64,000 bases of DNA from Sutterella faecalis (GCF_006337085.1 NZ_CP040882.1:124001-188000); one strand, 5' to 3'. Shown: positions 38,003-46,619, counted from the stretch's first letter. The notes: generated from the sequence alone by a model not told the origin. Numbers and translations are program-made.

Positions 38003-39478
38003 ATGCCGGAACCCTCTCAGACTGCTGATGCGCTCGCCAATGCCCCCCTCGAAGCCGATGACTTCGGCACGGCGGGCGTCGCTTCTGCTGCCGACGCCAT
38101 TGCGGATACATCGCACTGGTTCGTGGATTTTTTTGAGCGTCTTTTTGCCCATCTCACCTGGGAAAATGTTTTAGCGCAGATTCTCGTCGTCATCCTCGCC
38201 TTCGTCTTAGGGAACTTTCTCTCGAAGCGCTTCAGAAAGTTTGTCGAGCGCTGGCGGCCTAAGTCTGAGGAAAAAGGCGTCATTGTTAATCTGAAGCATC
38301 TCGGGATCGGACTCCTTGAGAACGTCTCTTTCGGCTTCATTGCGGGCTCGGTGATCGCGCTCTCGGCCTACGTCATGGTAGCCGTTGCGGACTACCCGGC
38401 CAATTCGCTCGTCATCTGCCGGATTTTCTACAACCTTTTCTATGCGTATTCGCTCCTTTCGATCGTCATCTGCTTCCTGCAGGCAACGGTCGGAAAGCAC
38501 ATCATCACGCCGAGCCTGAGAAAGTCGGTTTCGACGATTTTCTGGTGCCTGGCGGTGCTGCAGTTCTTCGGCGTTCTGGGAGAACTCGTCAATATTCTCG
38601 ACGCGACCAAAATCCCGATCGGCAAGGGCGACATGACGCTCTGGAAGCTCCTCATCGCGGCCTTCTCGGTGCTCCTTACGCTCGGCGTCGCCAACTGGCT
38701 CTCCACAATAGTCGCGCAGTTCATTGACGGCGCGGAGAGCTTGTCCGCCAATCAGAAGGTTGTACTCACCCGCGTCTTCAGCATCCTTCTGATGGTGCTG
38801 GCCGTCATCATTGGTCTCGGCACCGTCGGCATCGACCTCACGATTCTCTCGGTCTTCGGCGGCGCGCTCGGCGTTGGTCTCGGCTTCGGTCTGCAGAAAA
38901 TCGCGTCCAACTACATTTCAGGGTTCATCATCCTGCTCGACAAATCGATCAAGATCGGCGACCTCGTGCAGGTGGGAACCTTCCGGGGCAAGGTGACGGA
39001 AATCAATACCCGCTTTACGGTGGTGCGCAGCGCCGACGGCATTGAAAACATTGTGCCGAATGAAACCTTCGTCACCACGGCCGTGCAGAATCTTTCCTAT
39101 TCGGACGGCGCCGTCATCCAGTACGTCGATATTTCCGTCGCCTACGGTGCGGACGTGGAAAGAGCGCTTCAGATCATGCTCGAGGAAGCCTCGAGGGAGC
39201 GTCCCCGCATCGTGAAGGGCAGAAAAGGCTGGGCTTATGTCGACAGTTATGCCGATTCCGGAATTAATCTCAAGCTCGGCTTCTGGCTCGCGGATCCGGT
39301 AAACGGATCAAGCGCGATTAAGACCGAAATTGGTCTTGCTGTATACCGGCGCTTCCAGGAAGAAAATATTGAGATTCCATATAACCGTCTCGAAATTGTT
39401 CTTCGTGATGCGCTCGTTCCCATCCGGGTTGAGGAAATGGCGGGAGCGAAGTCTGCCGTGAGCAGCGAAGCCAAATAA
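38003..39478 (+). CDS. Mechanosensitive ion channel of the MscS family
   Basis: A 491-residue channel with a variable N-terminal membrane part (segments near 55-75, 110-130, 145-165, 185-205, 225-250) and a canonical MscS pore. The pore helix is SVFGGALGVGLGFGLQKIASNYISGFIILLDKSIKIGD, followed by the beta domain (VTEINTRFTVVRSADGIENIVPNETF) and C-terminal alpha/beta domain. It protects against hypo-osmotic shock. No clear Shine-Dalgarno precedes the ATG at 38003. Followed by a terminator at 39490. Confidence 0.92.
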   Translation: MPEPSQTADALANAPLEADDFGTAGVASAADAIADTSHWFVDFFERLFAHLTWENVLAQILVVILAFVLGNFLSKRFRKFVERWRPKSEEKGVIVNLKHLGIGLLENVSFGFIAGSVIALSAYVMVAVADYPANSLVICRIFYNLFYAYSLLSIVICFLQATVGKHIITPSLRKSVSTIFWCLAVLQFFGVLGELVNILDATKIPIGKGDMTLWKLLIAAFSVLLTLGVANWLSTIVAQFIDGAESLSANQKVVLTRVFSILLMVLAVIIGLGTVGIDLTILSVFGGALGVGLGFGLQKIASNYISGFIILLDKSIKIGDLVQVGTFRGKVTEINTRFTVVRSADGIENIVPNETFVTTAVQNLSYSDGAVIQYVDISVAYGADVERALQIMLEEASRERPRIVKGRKGWAYVDSYADSGINLKLGFWLADPVNGSSAIKTEIGLAVYRRFQEENIEIPYNRLEIVLRDALVPIRVEEMAGAKSAVSSEAK

Positions 39479-39489
39479 TGGTGGAATAT

Positions 39490-39512
39490 CGGGCGCTTAT
39501 TGCGCCCGTTTT
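39490..39512 (+). terminator. Terminator of the MscS gene
   Basis: CGGGCGC pairs perfectly with GCGCCCG over a 5-nt loop, followed by TTTT, 12 bp after the stop codon. Confidence 0.85.
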
Positions 39513-39527
39513 CCAGATTTAAACGAC

Positions 39528-39569
39528 AAAAAAGCCATGATTCGGATTTCGAAATCATGGCTTTTTTTT
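39528..39569. terminator. Bidirectional terminator between MscS and H-NS-like genes
   Basis: AAAAAA-GCCATGATT...AATCATGGC-TTTTTTTT: a 9-bp stem flanked by A- and T-runs, able to stop transcription from either side. Confidence 0.88.
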
Positions 39570-39590
39570 GAATGGGCTGAAGAACCTGAA

Positions 39591-39915
39591 TCAGATCAGG
39601 AAGTCTTCCTTCTTCGATCCCTGTTCAATCGCCTGCGTCATCCAGACCGGGGTGCGGCCGCGGCCGGACCCCGGTCTCGCCCGACTCCGGGTTGCGGTAC
39701 TTCGGGGCAACCGGGTTGACCGGGCGGATCACGCCGCCCTTCTTGGTGGAAGGCTGATCGGCGAAGCGAAGCTCGGTGGACTTGATCTTCAGCTGATCAA
39801 TGAGGTTCTGAATGTTTTCAACGGCTTCATCGTGAAGGCGGGCTTCACGGTCGCGAATTTCCTGACGAAGGCCGTCAAGGTCGCTGATTTCTTTTTCGAA
39901 CTGGGCGAAATCCAT
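39591..39915 (-). pseudogene. H-NS family nucleoid protein with frameshifted DNA-binding tail
   Basis: The N-terminal ~75 residues form the coiled-coil oligomerisation domain and linker typical of short betaproteobacterial H-NS proteins (MDFAQFEKEISDLDGLRQEI...). The C-terminal binding domain begins KYRNPESGET. Family members continue WSGRGR-P-W; here the reading frame instead gives GVRPRPHPG and stops at 39625. Removing one base from the GGGG run at 39669-39672 restores SGRGRTPVWMTQAIEQG and carries on to a stop at 39591. As read, the AT-hook-like RGR contact is lost. Base-call error, pseudogene or a truncated regulator are all possible. Confidence 0.75.
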
Positions 39916-40095
39916 GGGAAATGCTCTCTAAAAATAATTGTTCATCAGCTCTTCAGAAAAGAACGATGCGGATGGGGGTTTTCACGTTTCAGGCAAACAA
40001 TTAATCGTGCAAAGAACCCGCTTTGCAGTTGAATGTATCCTGAATAAGGGCATTATATGTTTTTGAATCTTCACTGTAAAGGAATCGCCTTTATT

Positions 40096-40122
40096 TGTTA
40101 ACGGGCAGCAAAAATGAGACTG
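40096..40122 (+). repeat. Left terminal inverted repeat of the ISNCY-type element
   Basis: Starts TGTTAACGG and includes a GAGAC motif at 40115-40119. It pairs with 42470-42496 at 23 of 27 positions. A second GAGAC follows at 40141 and a TGACAC variant at 40164. Confidence 0.8.
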
Positions 40123-40350
40123 CTAACCCACAGCGATAATGAGACTTTTTCTGCCCCTCTGGGTGACACCAGCAATCGGCAAGAGTTTCACAACAGCGCT
40201 GATCTTTTCAAGGAGGCGAAAAGCTACACAGCGGCTTTTCTGGTAACGCGCGAGCTCGCGGATTGGTTTGCGGGCATTGTGCTGGCCGAGCGCTCCACTT
40301 CGGCACCTGGCGGCGGTACCGGCATTTAGCCTACGGGCACTGAGGCAAGC

Positions 40351-40496
40351 TCTGTCAAGCGAACGTGGAATAAACGAGCGCGGCCTTCAGACGCGCGAAG
40401 CTTTATGCCGCGAAAGTCGCTTGACAGAAATCCCTGAGATATCATTTAGTTAAGGCGGATGCATCCAAGCGCAGCGCGCGGTGCATTCGCCTTAAC
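40351..40496. other. Two perfect long inverted repeats in the non-coding left part of the ISNCY-type element
   Basis: TCTGTCAAGCGA (40351-40362) pairs with TCGCTTGACAGA (40417-40428), enclosing a further GCGCGGC/GCCGCG stem. GTTAAGGCG-ATGCA (40449-40463) pairs with TGCAT-CGCCTTAAC (40482-40496), one mismatch. They lie just downstream of the transposase stop, so could be its terminator/stabiliser or a non-coding RNA. Nothing in 40123-40530 codes for protein. Confidence 0.6.
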
Positions 40497-40530
40497 GACC
40501 CACCATCTCAACGGTGCTTCAACCGTTGAG

Positions 40531-42024
40531 TTATCTCTTGGGCTTCAACTTTTCCTTGGCTGCTGCAATACGAGCATTGATTGCTTTCGCTTCTTCGATC
40601 TTTCGGTTCAGTTCCTCCCGTTTCGCCATCGCTTTCAGAGCCGATCTCCTTTGCATTTCGTGCCAGGGGCTCTTTTGCGTCGTTTCTGAGTCTCCTTTCT
40701 TTTGACGCCCCACTTCATCAACGCGGTGATTCAGTGTCTTGGCCGTTTCTTCCGGTGTTGCGACTGACATTTTCAATTTCGTTCTGTCGTGTTCCGTGAA
40801 TTCGAGCACGTGGTAGCGTTTTCGGATTCTCGGCCCCTCTTTGGTGATCCGCTTGCGATGTTCAACCTCGTCGCACCAGAGGATTTCCACCCGCCCATCG
40901 GCATACTCCAGCAGATTGCACTCAGTCTTCATCATTGCTCCCCTCATGGAGCGGCCCACCCCGACAATCTGCAGTGTCTTGCTGCCGTAGGACACCGTCA
41001 GGTTCCTGCTGATCATACGTGTATGCCATCTGGCAAAGATCTGCTCAATGCGTTCTTTCGTTTCCTCCAGCAGCGGCGCGTGGCTATCCTTAGAGTCAGC
41101 GGGAGCAATTGCGAATTCTTGGTTATAGCTCGCCAGCAATTCCGGCATTCGTGAATTTGCTTCCGCCATATTTCTGATGCCCAGCACACGGAACTCTTTT
41201 GGCCATCGTCCCTGCAGCGTGCTGAATGTTCGCTCGACCCGCCCTTTGGCTTCTGGCGAATTAGCCCGTATCCCCGTTACCCCCAACTCCCGACAGACTC
41301 TTTGAAATTGTGTTTCCTCGGATTTTCCGCTCTTCGAGGGATTTACTGGGGCAAAGATGGAATGTCTGTCGCTGTACAGAGCCCATGGAATCCCATATTT
41401 TTCAATGTACTTATTCAGCAACTGAAGATATCCTTCAGATGTTTCTGTTGGATAGAAGCCGGCGACCATGATGCGGCTTGTTGCGTCATCGACAAAGATG
41501 AGAAGCGCGTAGCTGTTATCGTCTCCGGTTCCCTCGAACCATGGATGCGGACTGCCGTCAATTTGAATCAGTTCCCCAACGCTCGATCTGCGGCGGCGCA
41601 GCTTATGCGCGGTCGACCTGCGCTCCTTTGGAGTTTCTTCCGGACGAAGTGTTGTCAGGATTCGTCGTACCGTTTCAACGGAGACCTCAATACCCTCAAT
41701 GAGCAAATACTTATGCAGGAGGGTTGCCTGGAAGCCCTCATATTTGCCTGTTGCAAACTCGATGATCCTCGCTCTGATCTGCGGATCGAGCTTATTGGCC
41801 GGAACACGATTCCCTTGACCGGTATGTGAGGGCAGCCGACCTGTCTCTCGCCAGTTCTTGAGATGCCGCATAAACGTGCTGCGAGGCATCTGCATCAATG
41901 TCTTGGCATCCTCAACGCTATAGAGATGCCTTTCGTAGCCTTCAAAAATTTCCTGAGGTGTCAGCCGAGGGATTTCGGACTCAACAACAGAAGGGCCCCG
42001 AGACTTTCTTGCTTGTTTCGACAT
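40531..42024 (-). CDS. ISNCY-family transposase (rve integrase core)
   Basis: A 497-residue DDE transposase. An N-terminal helix-turn-helix segment (SVEDAKTLMQMPRSTFMRHLKNWRETG) is followed by an integrase core: GELIQIDGSPHPWFEG (first Asp), LLIFVDDATSRIMVAGF (second Asp region), ALYSDRHSIF and RANSPEAKGRVERTFSTLQGRWP with the catalytic Glu. This pattern is that of the ISDol1-like ISNCY group. A basic coiled-coil tail ends the protein. The frame is intact. Its promoter lies in or beside the right-end repeat array, which suggests self-regulation. Confidence 0.88.
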   Translation of the reverse strand: MSKQARKSRGPSVVESEIPRLTPQEIFEGYERHLYSVEDAKTLMQMPRSTFMRHLKNWRETGRLPSHTGQGNRVPANKLDPQIRARIIEFATGKYEGFQATLLHKYLLIEGIEVSVETVRRILTTLRPEETPKERRSTAHKLRRRRSSVGELIQIDGSPHPWFEGTGDDNSYALLIFVDDATSRIMVAGFYPTETSEGYLQLLNKYIEKYGIPWALYSDRHSIFAPVNPSKSGKSEETQFQRVCRELGVTGIRANSPEAKGRVERTFSTLQGRWPKEFRVLGIRNMAEANSRMPELLASYNQEFAIAPADSKDSHAPLLEETKERIEQIFARWHTRMISRNLTVSYGSKTLQIVGVGRSMRGAMMKTECNLLEYADGRVEILWCDEVEHRKRITKEGPRIRKRYHVLEFTEHDRTKLKMSVATPEETAKTLNHRVDEVGRQKKGDSETTQKSPWHEMQRRSALKAMAKREELNRKIEEAKAINARIAAAKEKLKPKR

Positions 42025-42120
42025 AGCAGTCTCCTTGGTAATTAAGCCGAAGGGATTTCGACTTAATATCCAAGGAATACATTATGTTAAGAGGAAATAC
42101 CATTGTCGATATTCAGCATA

Positions 42121-42480
42121 TTCAGTAGTCTCATGCAGAGGTATCCTGTCTTATTGCTGTGGTATCTCATCTCATTTCGTCATGGCATCGGGTCCCATTC
42201 ATTTGTATGCAGTTCTGCCGCTGGGGCAAGTAGTCTCAGTGCAGAGGTAAAGCTGACCAAGAGTGGTATGCCGTCTCATTCAGAGCGGTTTGCAGTCTCA
42301 ATCCCTGTGGTAATCCATCTCTCTTTACGGAGGTATCGGGTCTCAGTGGTAATGGGTCTCGTGGTAGCGGAGGTATCCAGGCCAACAGGATGTTGGTATA
42401 TCGTCCCGGTCAGATACGGTATATGGTCTCAAATCCTTGGCGTATCACGTCTCAAAGTCGTTGGCTAAACAGTCTCGTTT
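42121..42480 (-). repeat. Degenerate array of 22-23 bp repeats at the ISNCY-type right end
   Basis: Read on the minus strand the unit is about GAGAC-NNNATACC plus 9-10 variable bases. Exact GAGAC (GTCTC on plus) occurs nine times, at 42128, 42233, 42273, 42295, 42340, 42356, 42426, 42449 and 42472, with degenerate copies (GGGAC, GAGAT) between. Neighbours are mostly 22-23 bp apart, about two helical turns. In most units GGTATC (plus) precedes the next GTCTC. About 15 units fill the space between the transposase start and the element end. Confidence 0.75.
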
Positions 42481-42496
42481 ACGCTGACCGTTAACA
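42470..42496 (-). repeat. Right terminal inverted repeat of the ISNCY-type element
   Basis: Reads TGTTAACGG from 42496 leftward and matches the left end at 23 of 27 positions. The GAGACTG inside it is the first unit of the repeat array. Confidence 0.8.
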
Positions 42497-42844
42497 TCTG
42501 CGCACGGGCAGCTCGCAATGGCGTATCGGTACGGTTAGACTTACTCATAGCCCCTCCATTAAGAAATGATTGGGGTTCGAGGAAGCCCTGGCAACCACGA
42601 AGATGTTGGAGAAACAGGTAGACGCAGCAACCACCCGGAAGCTACGCTCATTTTTCCACACGCCTAGTCACCAGCGTTCAAGCCAGCGAACAGAGCAATA
42701 TAGGGTGCGAAAGTTCCGCTGCAATTTTTTGACGGCAAGCGTCAGAAACGTTACCAAAAAAACGTACGCAGACAGGTCGCGCGCCGAGGGCTTCCTCATC
42801 TTTCATGATAGAGGGTGAGGAAGCCCTTTACTCATCACGATTTT
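42496..42844 (-). mobile_element. Truncated IS110 copy: 349-bp 5' end only
   Basis: Inverted copy of 16807-17155 with no difference seen in the bases compared. It includes the complete non-coding left end and the first 18 codons of the transposase, then stops exactly at the end of the ISNCY-type element. The remaining ~1.4 kb of IS110 is not found on the far side of that element. The copy ends 37 bp before the brnQ start, so it now forms the upstream region of brnQ. If the element's bridge RNA is encoded in this end, the locus could still produce it without a cis transposase. Confidence 0.88.
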
Positions 42845-42881
42845 CTTTCAAGCACAACAACTACAACAGGACAATCCAGAC

Positions 42882-44204
42882 ATGGAAAACAACAGCACAC
42901 GCTACATCGCCATCGGCTCGATGCTGTTTGCACTCTTTTTTGGCGCCGGCAACCTGATTTTCCCGGCAGCCATGGGGCAGACGGCAGGCGCAAATGTTTA
43001 CTGGGCGCTTCTCGGCTTCTGCATTACGGGCGTGGGCCTTCCGCTTCTCGGCATTGTCGCTGTCGGCTATTCGGGCTGCCACGACCTGCGCGAAGTGGCG
43101 AGCCGCGTTCATCCGCTCTACGGCCTTTTCTACACAGTGATCTGCTACATGGCGATCGGCCCCTGCTTTGCCATTCCCCGTACGGGCACGGTGTCCTTTG
43201 AAATTGCCGTGCGTCCCTTCCTCGGGGGCGACCCCTCGAGCTTTGCGCTCCCCGTCTTCCTCGCGGTCTTCCTCGGCATTGCCTTCTGGCTTTCCTCGTC
43301 GCCCTCGAAGCTCGTCGACCGCATCGGCAAGTTCCTGACGCCTGCGCTTCTCGTGACGCTTGCCGTCCTCATCATCATGTCCTTCGTTTCCCCGATGGGC
43401 GACTTCCAGGCGGCGACCGGTCCCTACACCGATCCGATCGGCGCGGCTGTTCAGGGCGTCCTTGACGGCTACAACACGTTGGACGCCATTGCGTCCCTCG
43501 TCTTCGCCACGCTCGTCATCGGGTCGGTTCGCGAAATCGGCTTCAAGGACCCGAAGGTTGTGAGCTCGCAGGTCTGCAAGTCGGGCATCCTCGCCGGCCT
43601 CCTCCTTGCGATCGTCTACATGTTCATCGCGAAGATCGGCGCCGAGAGCGTTTCCGCGATCGGCATGCAGGAAACGGGCGCGCCGGTGCTCGCCGAAAGC
43701 GCCAAGATCTTCTTCGGGAACGCGGGCGCGATGCTCCTCGCCGTGATCGTGCTTCTCGCCTGCCTCACGACGGCGGTGGGTCTGCTCACCTGCTGCGCGG
43801 CCTTCTTCCTTGAACTCACGGGCAAGCTCACCTACGTCACCTGGGTCGGCCTCTTCACGATCATCTCGTACCTGATCGGCCTCTTCGGCCTCAAGACGAT
43901 CATCGTCTCGACCATCCCGGTGCTGATGTTCATCTATCCGCCCTGCGTTGCGCTGATTGCGCTCATCTTCCTTCACAAGTTCTTCGGCGGCCGCCAGTGC
44001 GTTTATGCCTGGACGATGGGCTTCACCCTCGTGATGGCGTTCGTGAACGGCCTTGAAACGGCCGGCGTCAAGATGGATGCGCTCGAGGAAGTGCTCCGCA
44101 CCTGGGTTCCCTTCCACGCTCAGGGTCTGGGCTGGATCCCGTTCGCTGCCGTGGGCTTCGTGATCGGCCTCATCTGGAAGGCTGCGCGTCCCGTGAAGGC
44201 CTGA
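42882..44204 (+). CDS. brnQ: Branched-chain amino acid transporter, LIVCS family
   Basis: A 440-residue, ~12-helix Na+-coupled (or H+) symporter for Leu/Ile/Val. The N-terminal IGSMLFALFFGAGNLIFPAAMGQ and the GPCFAIPRTGTVSFEIAV motif are diagnostic. IVVSTIPVLMFIYPPCVALI lies near the end. Start at 42882; ribosome site weak (ACAGGACAATCCAGAC). The upstream 37 bp adjoin an IS110 remnant, so the native promoter was probably displaced. Followed by a terminator at 44237. Confidence 0.95.
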   Translation: MENNSTRYIAIGSMLFALFFGAGNLIFPAAMGQTAGANVYWALLGFCITGVGLPLLGIVAVGYSGCHDLREVASRVHPLYGLFYTVICYMAIGPCFAIPRTGTVSFEIAVRPFLGGDPSSFALPVFLAVFLGIAFWLSSSPSKLVDRIGKFLTPALLVTLAVLIIMSFVSPMGDFQAATGPYTDPIGAAVQGVLDGYNTLDAIASLVFATLVIGSVREIGFKDPKVVSSQVCKSGILAGLLLAIVYMFIAKIGAESVSAIGMQETGAPVLAESAKIFFGNAGAMLLAVIVLLACLTTAVGLLTCCAAFFLELTGKLTYVTWVGLFTIISYLIGLFGLKTIIVSTIPVLMFIYPPCVALIALIFLHKFFGGRQCVYAWTMGFTLVMAFVNGLETAGVKMDALEEVLRTWVPFHAQGLGWIPFAAVGFVIGLIWKAARPVKA

Positions 44205-44236
44205 TGCGGATCATCCCGCTCAGAAAGTAATTGGTG

Positions 44237-44279
44237 AGGGCGCCGGTCATTAAAGAAATGATTCGGCGCCCTTATTTTC
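44237..44279 (+). terminator. Terminator of brnQ
   Basis: AGGGCGCC...GGCGCCCT with an inner TCATT/AATGA stem, followed by TATTTTCT, 33 bp after the brnQ stop. Confidence 0.85.
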
Positions 44280-44337
44280 TCTATCTCGTCACTTTTTTAT
44301 TGCCGTTCGCTTTCGAACTCTCAAAGGAGAAGAAAAA

Positions 44338-45363
44338 ATGTCCGAAGCCGTCTCTCAAGGCCGCCTTTTGAAAACCCGTTCCCGTCTTGCGATTCTTTTT
44401 TCCGCGGCGCTTTTCGGCTTTGGCTTCAATGCGGGAATGGTTGAGACGGCAGCTGCTGCGGATGCTCCGGTCAATATCGGCGTCGTGCAGATTGTTGACC
44501 ATGAAGCGCTCAACGACACCGTGCGCGGCCTCGTGGACGGCATGGCGGAGCGCGGATGGAAGGATGGCGAAAAAGCGCATTTTGACCTTCAGAACGCGCA
44601 CGGCGACCAGTCGACCTTGAAGAACATCGGCGACCGGTTCGTCTCTGAAGATTCGTCCCTCATCTTTGCTGTTGCAACGCCGGCCGTTCAGAGCATGGCG
44701 AGAACGACCCGGAAGATTCCGATTGTGGGTGCGGCAGTGACGAGCTATTCGGCGGCAAAGGTCGTGAAGTCGGACGACCGTCCGGGCGGGAACGTGACGG
44801 GCGTCTCCAATATCGGACCGGTTGCCGCGCAGCTTGATCTCCTTTTGAAGCTCACAGGCGGAAAGAAGCGCGTGGGTTCGATTTACAACGCGGGTGAAAT
44901 CAATTCCGTCGTGCAGATGGATCTGCTGCGCGCGGCCGCAAAGGAGCGCGGCGTTGAACTTATCGAAGCGACGGTATCGGGCGTGGTCGACATTCAGCAG
45001 GCCGTGCAGACGATGAAGAACAAGGTCGACGGCTTCGTCTTCCCGACCGACAACGTTGTGGTTTCCGGCATGGCCGTGATTCTCAAGACCACGGTTCCTG
45101 CAAAGCTTCCGACCGTTGCAGGGGACCTCGGGAGCGTTGCCGCAGGCTGCACCGCGGCCATGACCGTCGACTACTACAAGCTCGGCCGCCAGGCGGCCGA
45201 CATGGGCGCGGACATTCTCGAAGGCAAGAGGAAGCCCGCTGAAATGAAGATTGAAACGCAGGATGTGAAGCAGCCGACCATCAACCTCAGGGCGGCAAAG
45301 GCGATTGATCTTGCGGTGCCTGAGGACCTTCTCGCCGGGGCGATTCTCTTCGAAGGGAATTAA
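44338..45363 (+). CDS. ABC transporter substrate-binding protein, TrpX family
   Basis: A 341-residue PF04392-type binding protein. A Sec signal peptide spans about residues 12-42 and ends AAAADA. The mature part shows VNIGVVQIVDHEALN, VATPAVQSMARTT, GGNVTGVSNIGPVAAQL and VDGFVFPTDNVVVSG. Relatives bind tryptophan or tyrosine-like ligands and are normally encoded with a permease and ATPase, but none is adjacent here. The ATG at 44338 follows AAAGGAGAAG. Ligand unknown. Confidence 0.86.
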   Translation: MSEAVSQGRLLKTRSRLAILFSAALFGFGFNAGMVETAAAADAPVNIGVVQIVDHEALNDTVRGLVDGMAERGWKDGEKAHFDLQNAHGDQSTLKNIGDRFVSEDSSLIFAVATPAVQSMARTTRKIPIVGAAVTSYSAAKVVKSDDRPGGNVTGVSNIGPVAAQLDLLLKLTGGKKRVGSIYNAGEINSVVQMDLLRAAAKERGVELIEATVSGVVDIQQAVQTMKNKVDGFVFPTDNVVVSGMAVILKTTVPAKLPTVAGDLGSVAAGCTAAMTVDYYKLGRQAADMGADILEGKRKPAEMKIETQDVKQPTINLRAAKAIDLAVPEDLLAGAILFEGN

Positions 45364-45387
45364 TTTTTTTCGAAAAGAGCAGAATTC

Positions 45388-45426
45388 AAAGCGGAGCTTC
45401 CTGAGAGATGACTCCGCTTTGTTTTT
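45388..45426 (+). terminator. Terminator of the TrpX-type gene
   Basis: AAAGCGGAG pairs perfectly with CTCCGCTTT, followed by GTTTTT, 25 bp after the stop. Confidence 0.88.
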
Positions 45427-45464
45427 AGAATGGCTGGAGATAAAACTCTTCCGGAGCATTTCGT

Positions 45465-46619
45465 TTGCTGAAGAACGGCCTCACGCTCGCAGCATTGGCG
45501 GCGACGCTTGCCGCAGGCGCCTTTTCGATCGACTGGATCATCTTCGACCGCATCGACTACCTTGCAGATGTACGGGTCGTGGATCCCGTTCGGTATTCGG
45601 GCGAGCTCATCGACGAAGGGCGCTTTGCCGACGCCGAGGAATACGCCGCCTTCTGGCTCTCGCTTCCCGGCGTGTCTGCGGACGACCGGCAAGCCCGCCG
45701 GGTCGCGGAGAATCTTGCGCTCGCCCGCGAAAAGCGCTCGGAGCTTTCCTATCAGGCGGGCGAAGTTGCGAAGGGCTTCTTCCTCGGTGAAAGCGAGGAA
45801 GACTACGGCAGGGCGGCGGGCGTGGCCGCAGATTTCACACTCTACGGCGACGTCCGGGATCTTGTCCGCGAGGCGTCGCACTGGCTCTCGAACGAAGAGG
45901 TCGACGTCCTCATTGCCGCGCTTGCGGGTGCGGGCATCGGAATCACGGCGCTGTCCTTCGGGCCTCAGGCGGGCGCTTCGGGCACCGTCAAGGCGGGACT
46001 CTCAGCACTCAAGGCGGCAAAGCGCTCTAAGCGGGTGCCGGTGAAGCTCTTTGAAGAAGCCGGTGCAGTGCTTGCCGACGCCGCAAAAAGTGCGTCGAAG
46101 GCAGGGACCAAAGCCGGGATGAAAGAATCCTCCGAAGCATCTCTCAGGGTGCTCGCCAAACTTGCGCCGCTCGGAGACCTCGCGCGCTTTGCGGAAAAGG
46201 AAGGTGCCCGGGCGGGCCTCGAGGTGCTCGCACGAAGCGAGCATCTTGCCGACATTCCTCGCGTGATCCGGGCGGCGGAGCCTTTCGGCGAAAATGCGGC
46301 CGCTGCGCTCAGAACGCTGGGACCCGACTTCGTGCGGGTGTCGGAAAAGCGCGGGGCTGCGGAAGTGAAGGCCGTTGCGCGCTTCGGGCCCGACGCGGTG
46401 ACGAAGTTGGAACGCGTCCCCGCGAAGACGTTCCTCCGGGACATGCGGCACCTGAAGGCCATCGCCACGGAGAGCATTTACGCATCGATCCGGCTTGGCT
46501 TGCGCGCGGCGGAAATTCTATTTTCCGTCCTTGCCGGGTTGATTTCGCTGGTCGGTTTTCTCTCGAGCGTTATTTCTTCATTAAAGATTTCCTGGAAAAG
46601 AGACGTGCGCCGCAGCTGA
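45465..46619 (+). CDS. Ala-rich membrane-anchored protein of unknown function
   Basis: A 384-residue protein read from a TTG start (45465) with GGAG eight bases upstream. An N-terminal hydrophobic segment (LTLAALAATLAAGAFSIDWIIF) resembles a signal anchor; a C-terminal segment (AEILFSVLAGLISLVGFLSSVISSL) is a second membrane span with a basic tail. Between them are Ala/Lys/Glu-rich helices with repeated short motifs of the form A-x-x-L-x-K and FG-E/P-A/D-A. I do not recognise a family. The TTG start is uncertain. Confidence 0.6.
   Translation: MLKNGLTLAALAATLAAGAFSIDWIIFDRIDYLADVRVVDPVRYSGELIDEGRFADAEEYAAFWLSLPGVSADDRQARRVAENLALAREKRSELSYQAGEVAKGFFLGESEEDYGRAAGVAADFTLYGDVRDLVREASHWLSNEEVDVLIAALAGAGIGITALSFGPQAGASGTVKAGLSALKAAKRSKRVPVKLFEEAGAVLADAAKSASKAGTKAGMKESSEASLRVLAKLAPLGDLARFAEKEGARAGLEVLARSEHLADIPRVIRAAEPFGENAAAALRTLGPDFVRVSEKRGAAEVKAVARFGPDAVTKLERVPAKTFLRDMRHLKAIATESIYASIRLGLRAAEILFSVLAGLISLVGFLSSVISSLKISWKRDVRRS

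Larger units (their letters stand above)
40096..42496 (-). mobile_element. ISNCY-type insertion element with TG...CA inverted ends
   Basis: The ends begin 5'-TGTTAACGG on both sides (40096 rightward; 42496 leftward). Over the first 27 bases 23 match, including CAGC and GAGACTG. The element is about 2.4 kb and carries one transposase gene, a 435-bp non-coding left part and a repeat array of about 370 bp at the right end. Flanks (TTATT before, TCTGC after) show no target duplication. The right end falls exactly at the edge of a truncated IS110 copy. Confidence 0.8.

Noticed and set aside
42121..42480. Possible CRISPR-like array
   Set aside because: Repeat units are degenerate, only 22-23 bp including the variable part, and end exactly at the terminal inverted repeat of a transposable element; there are no cas genes.
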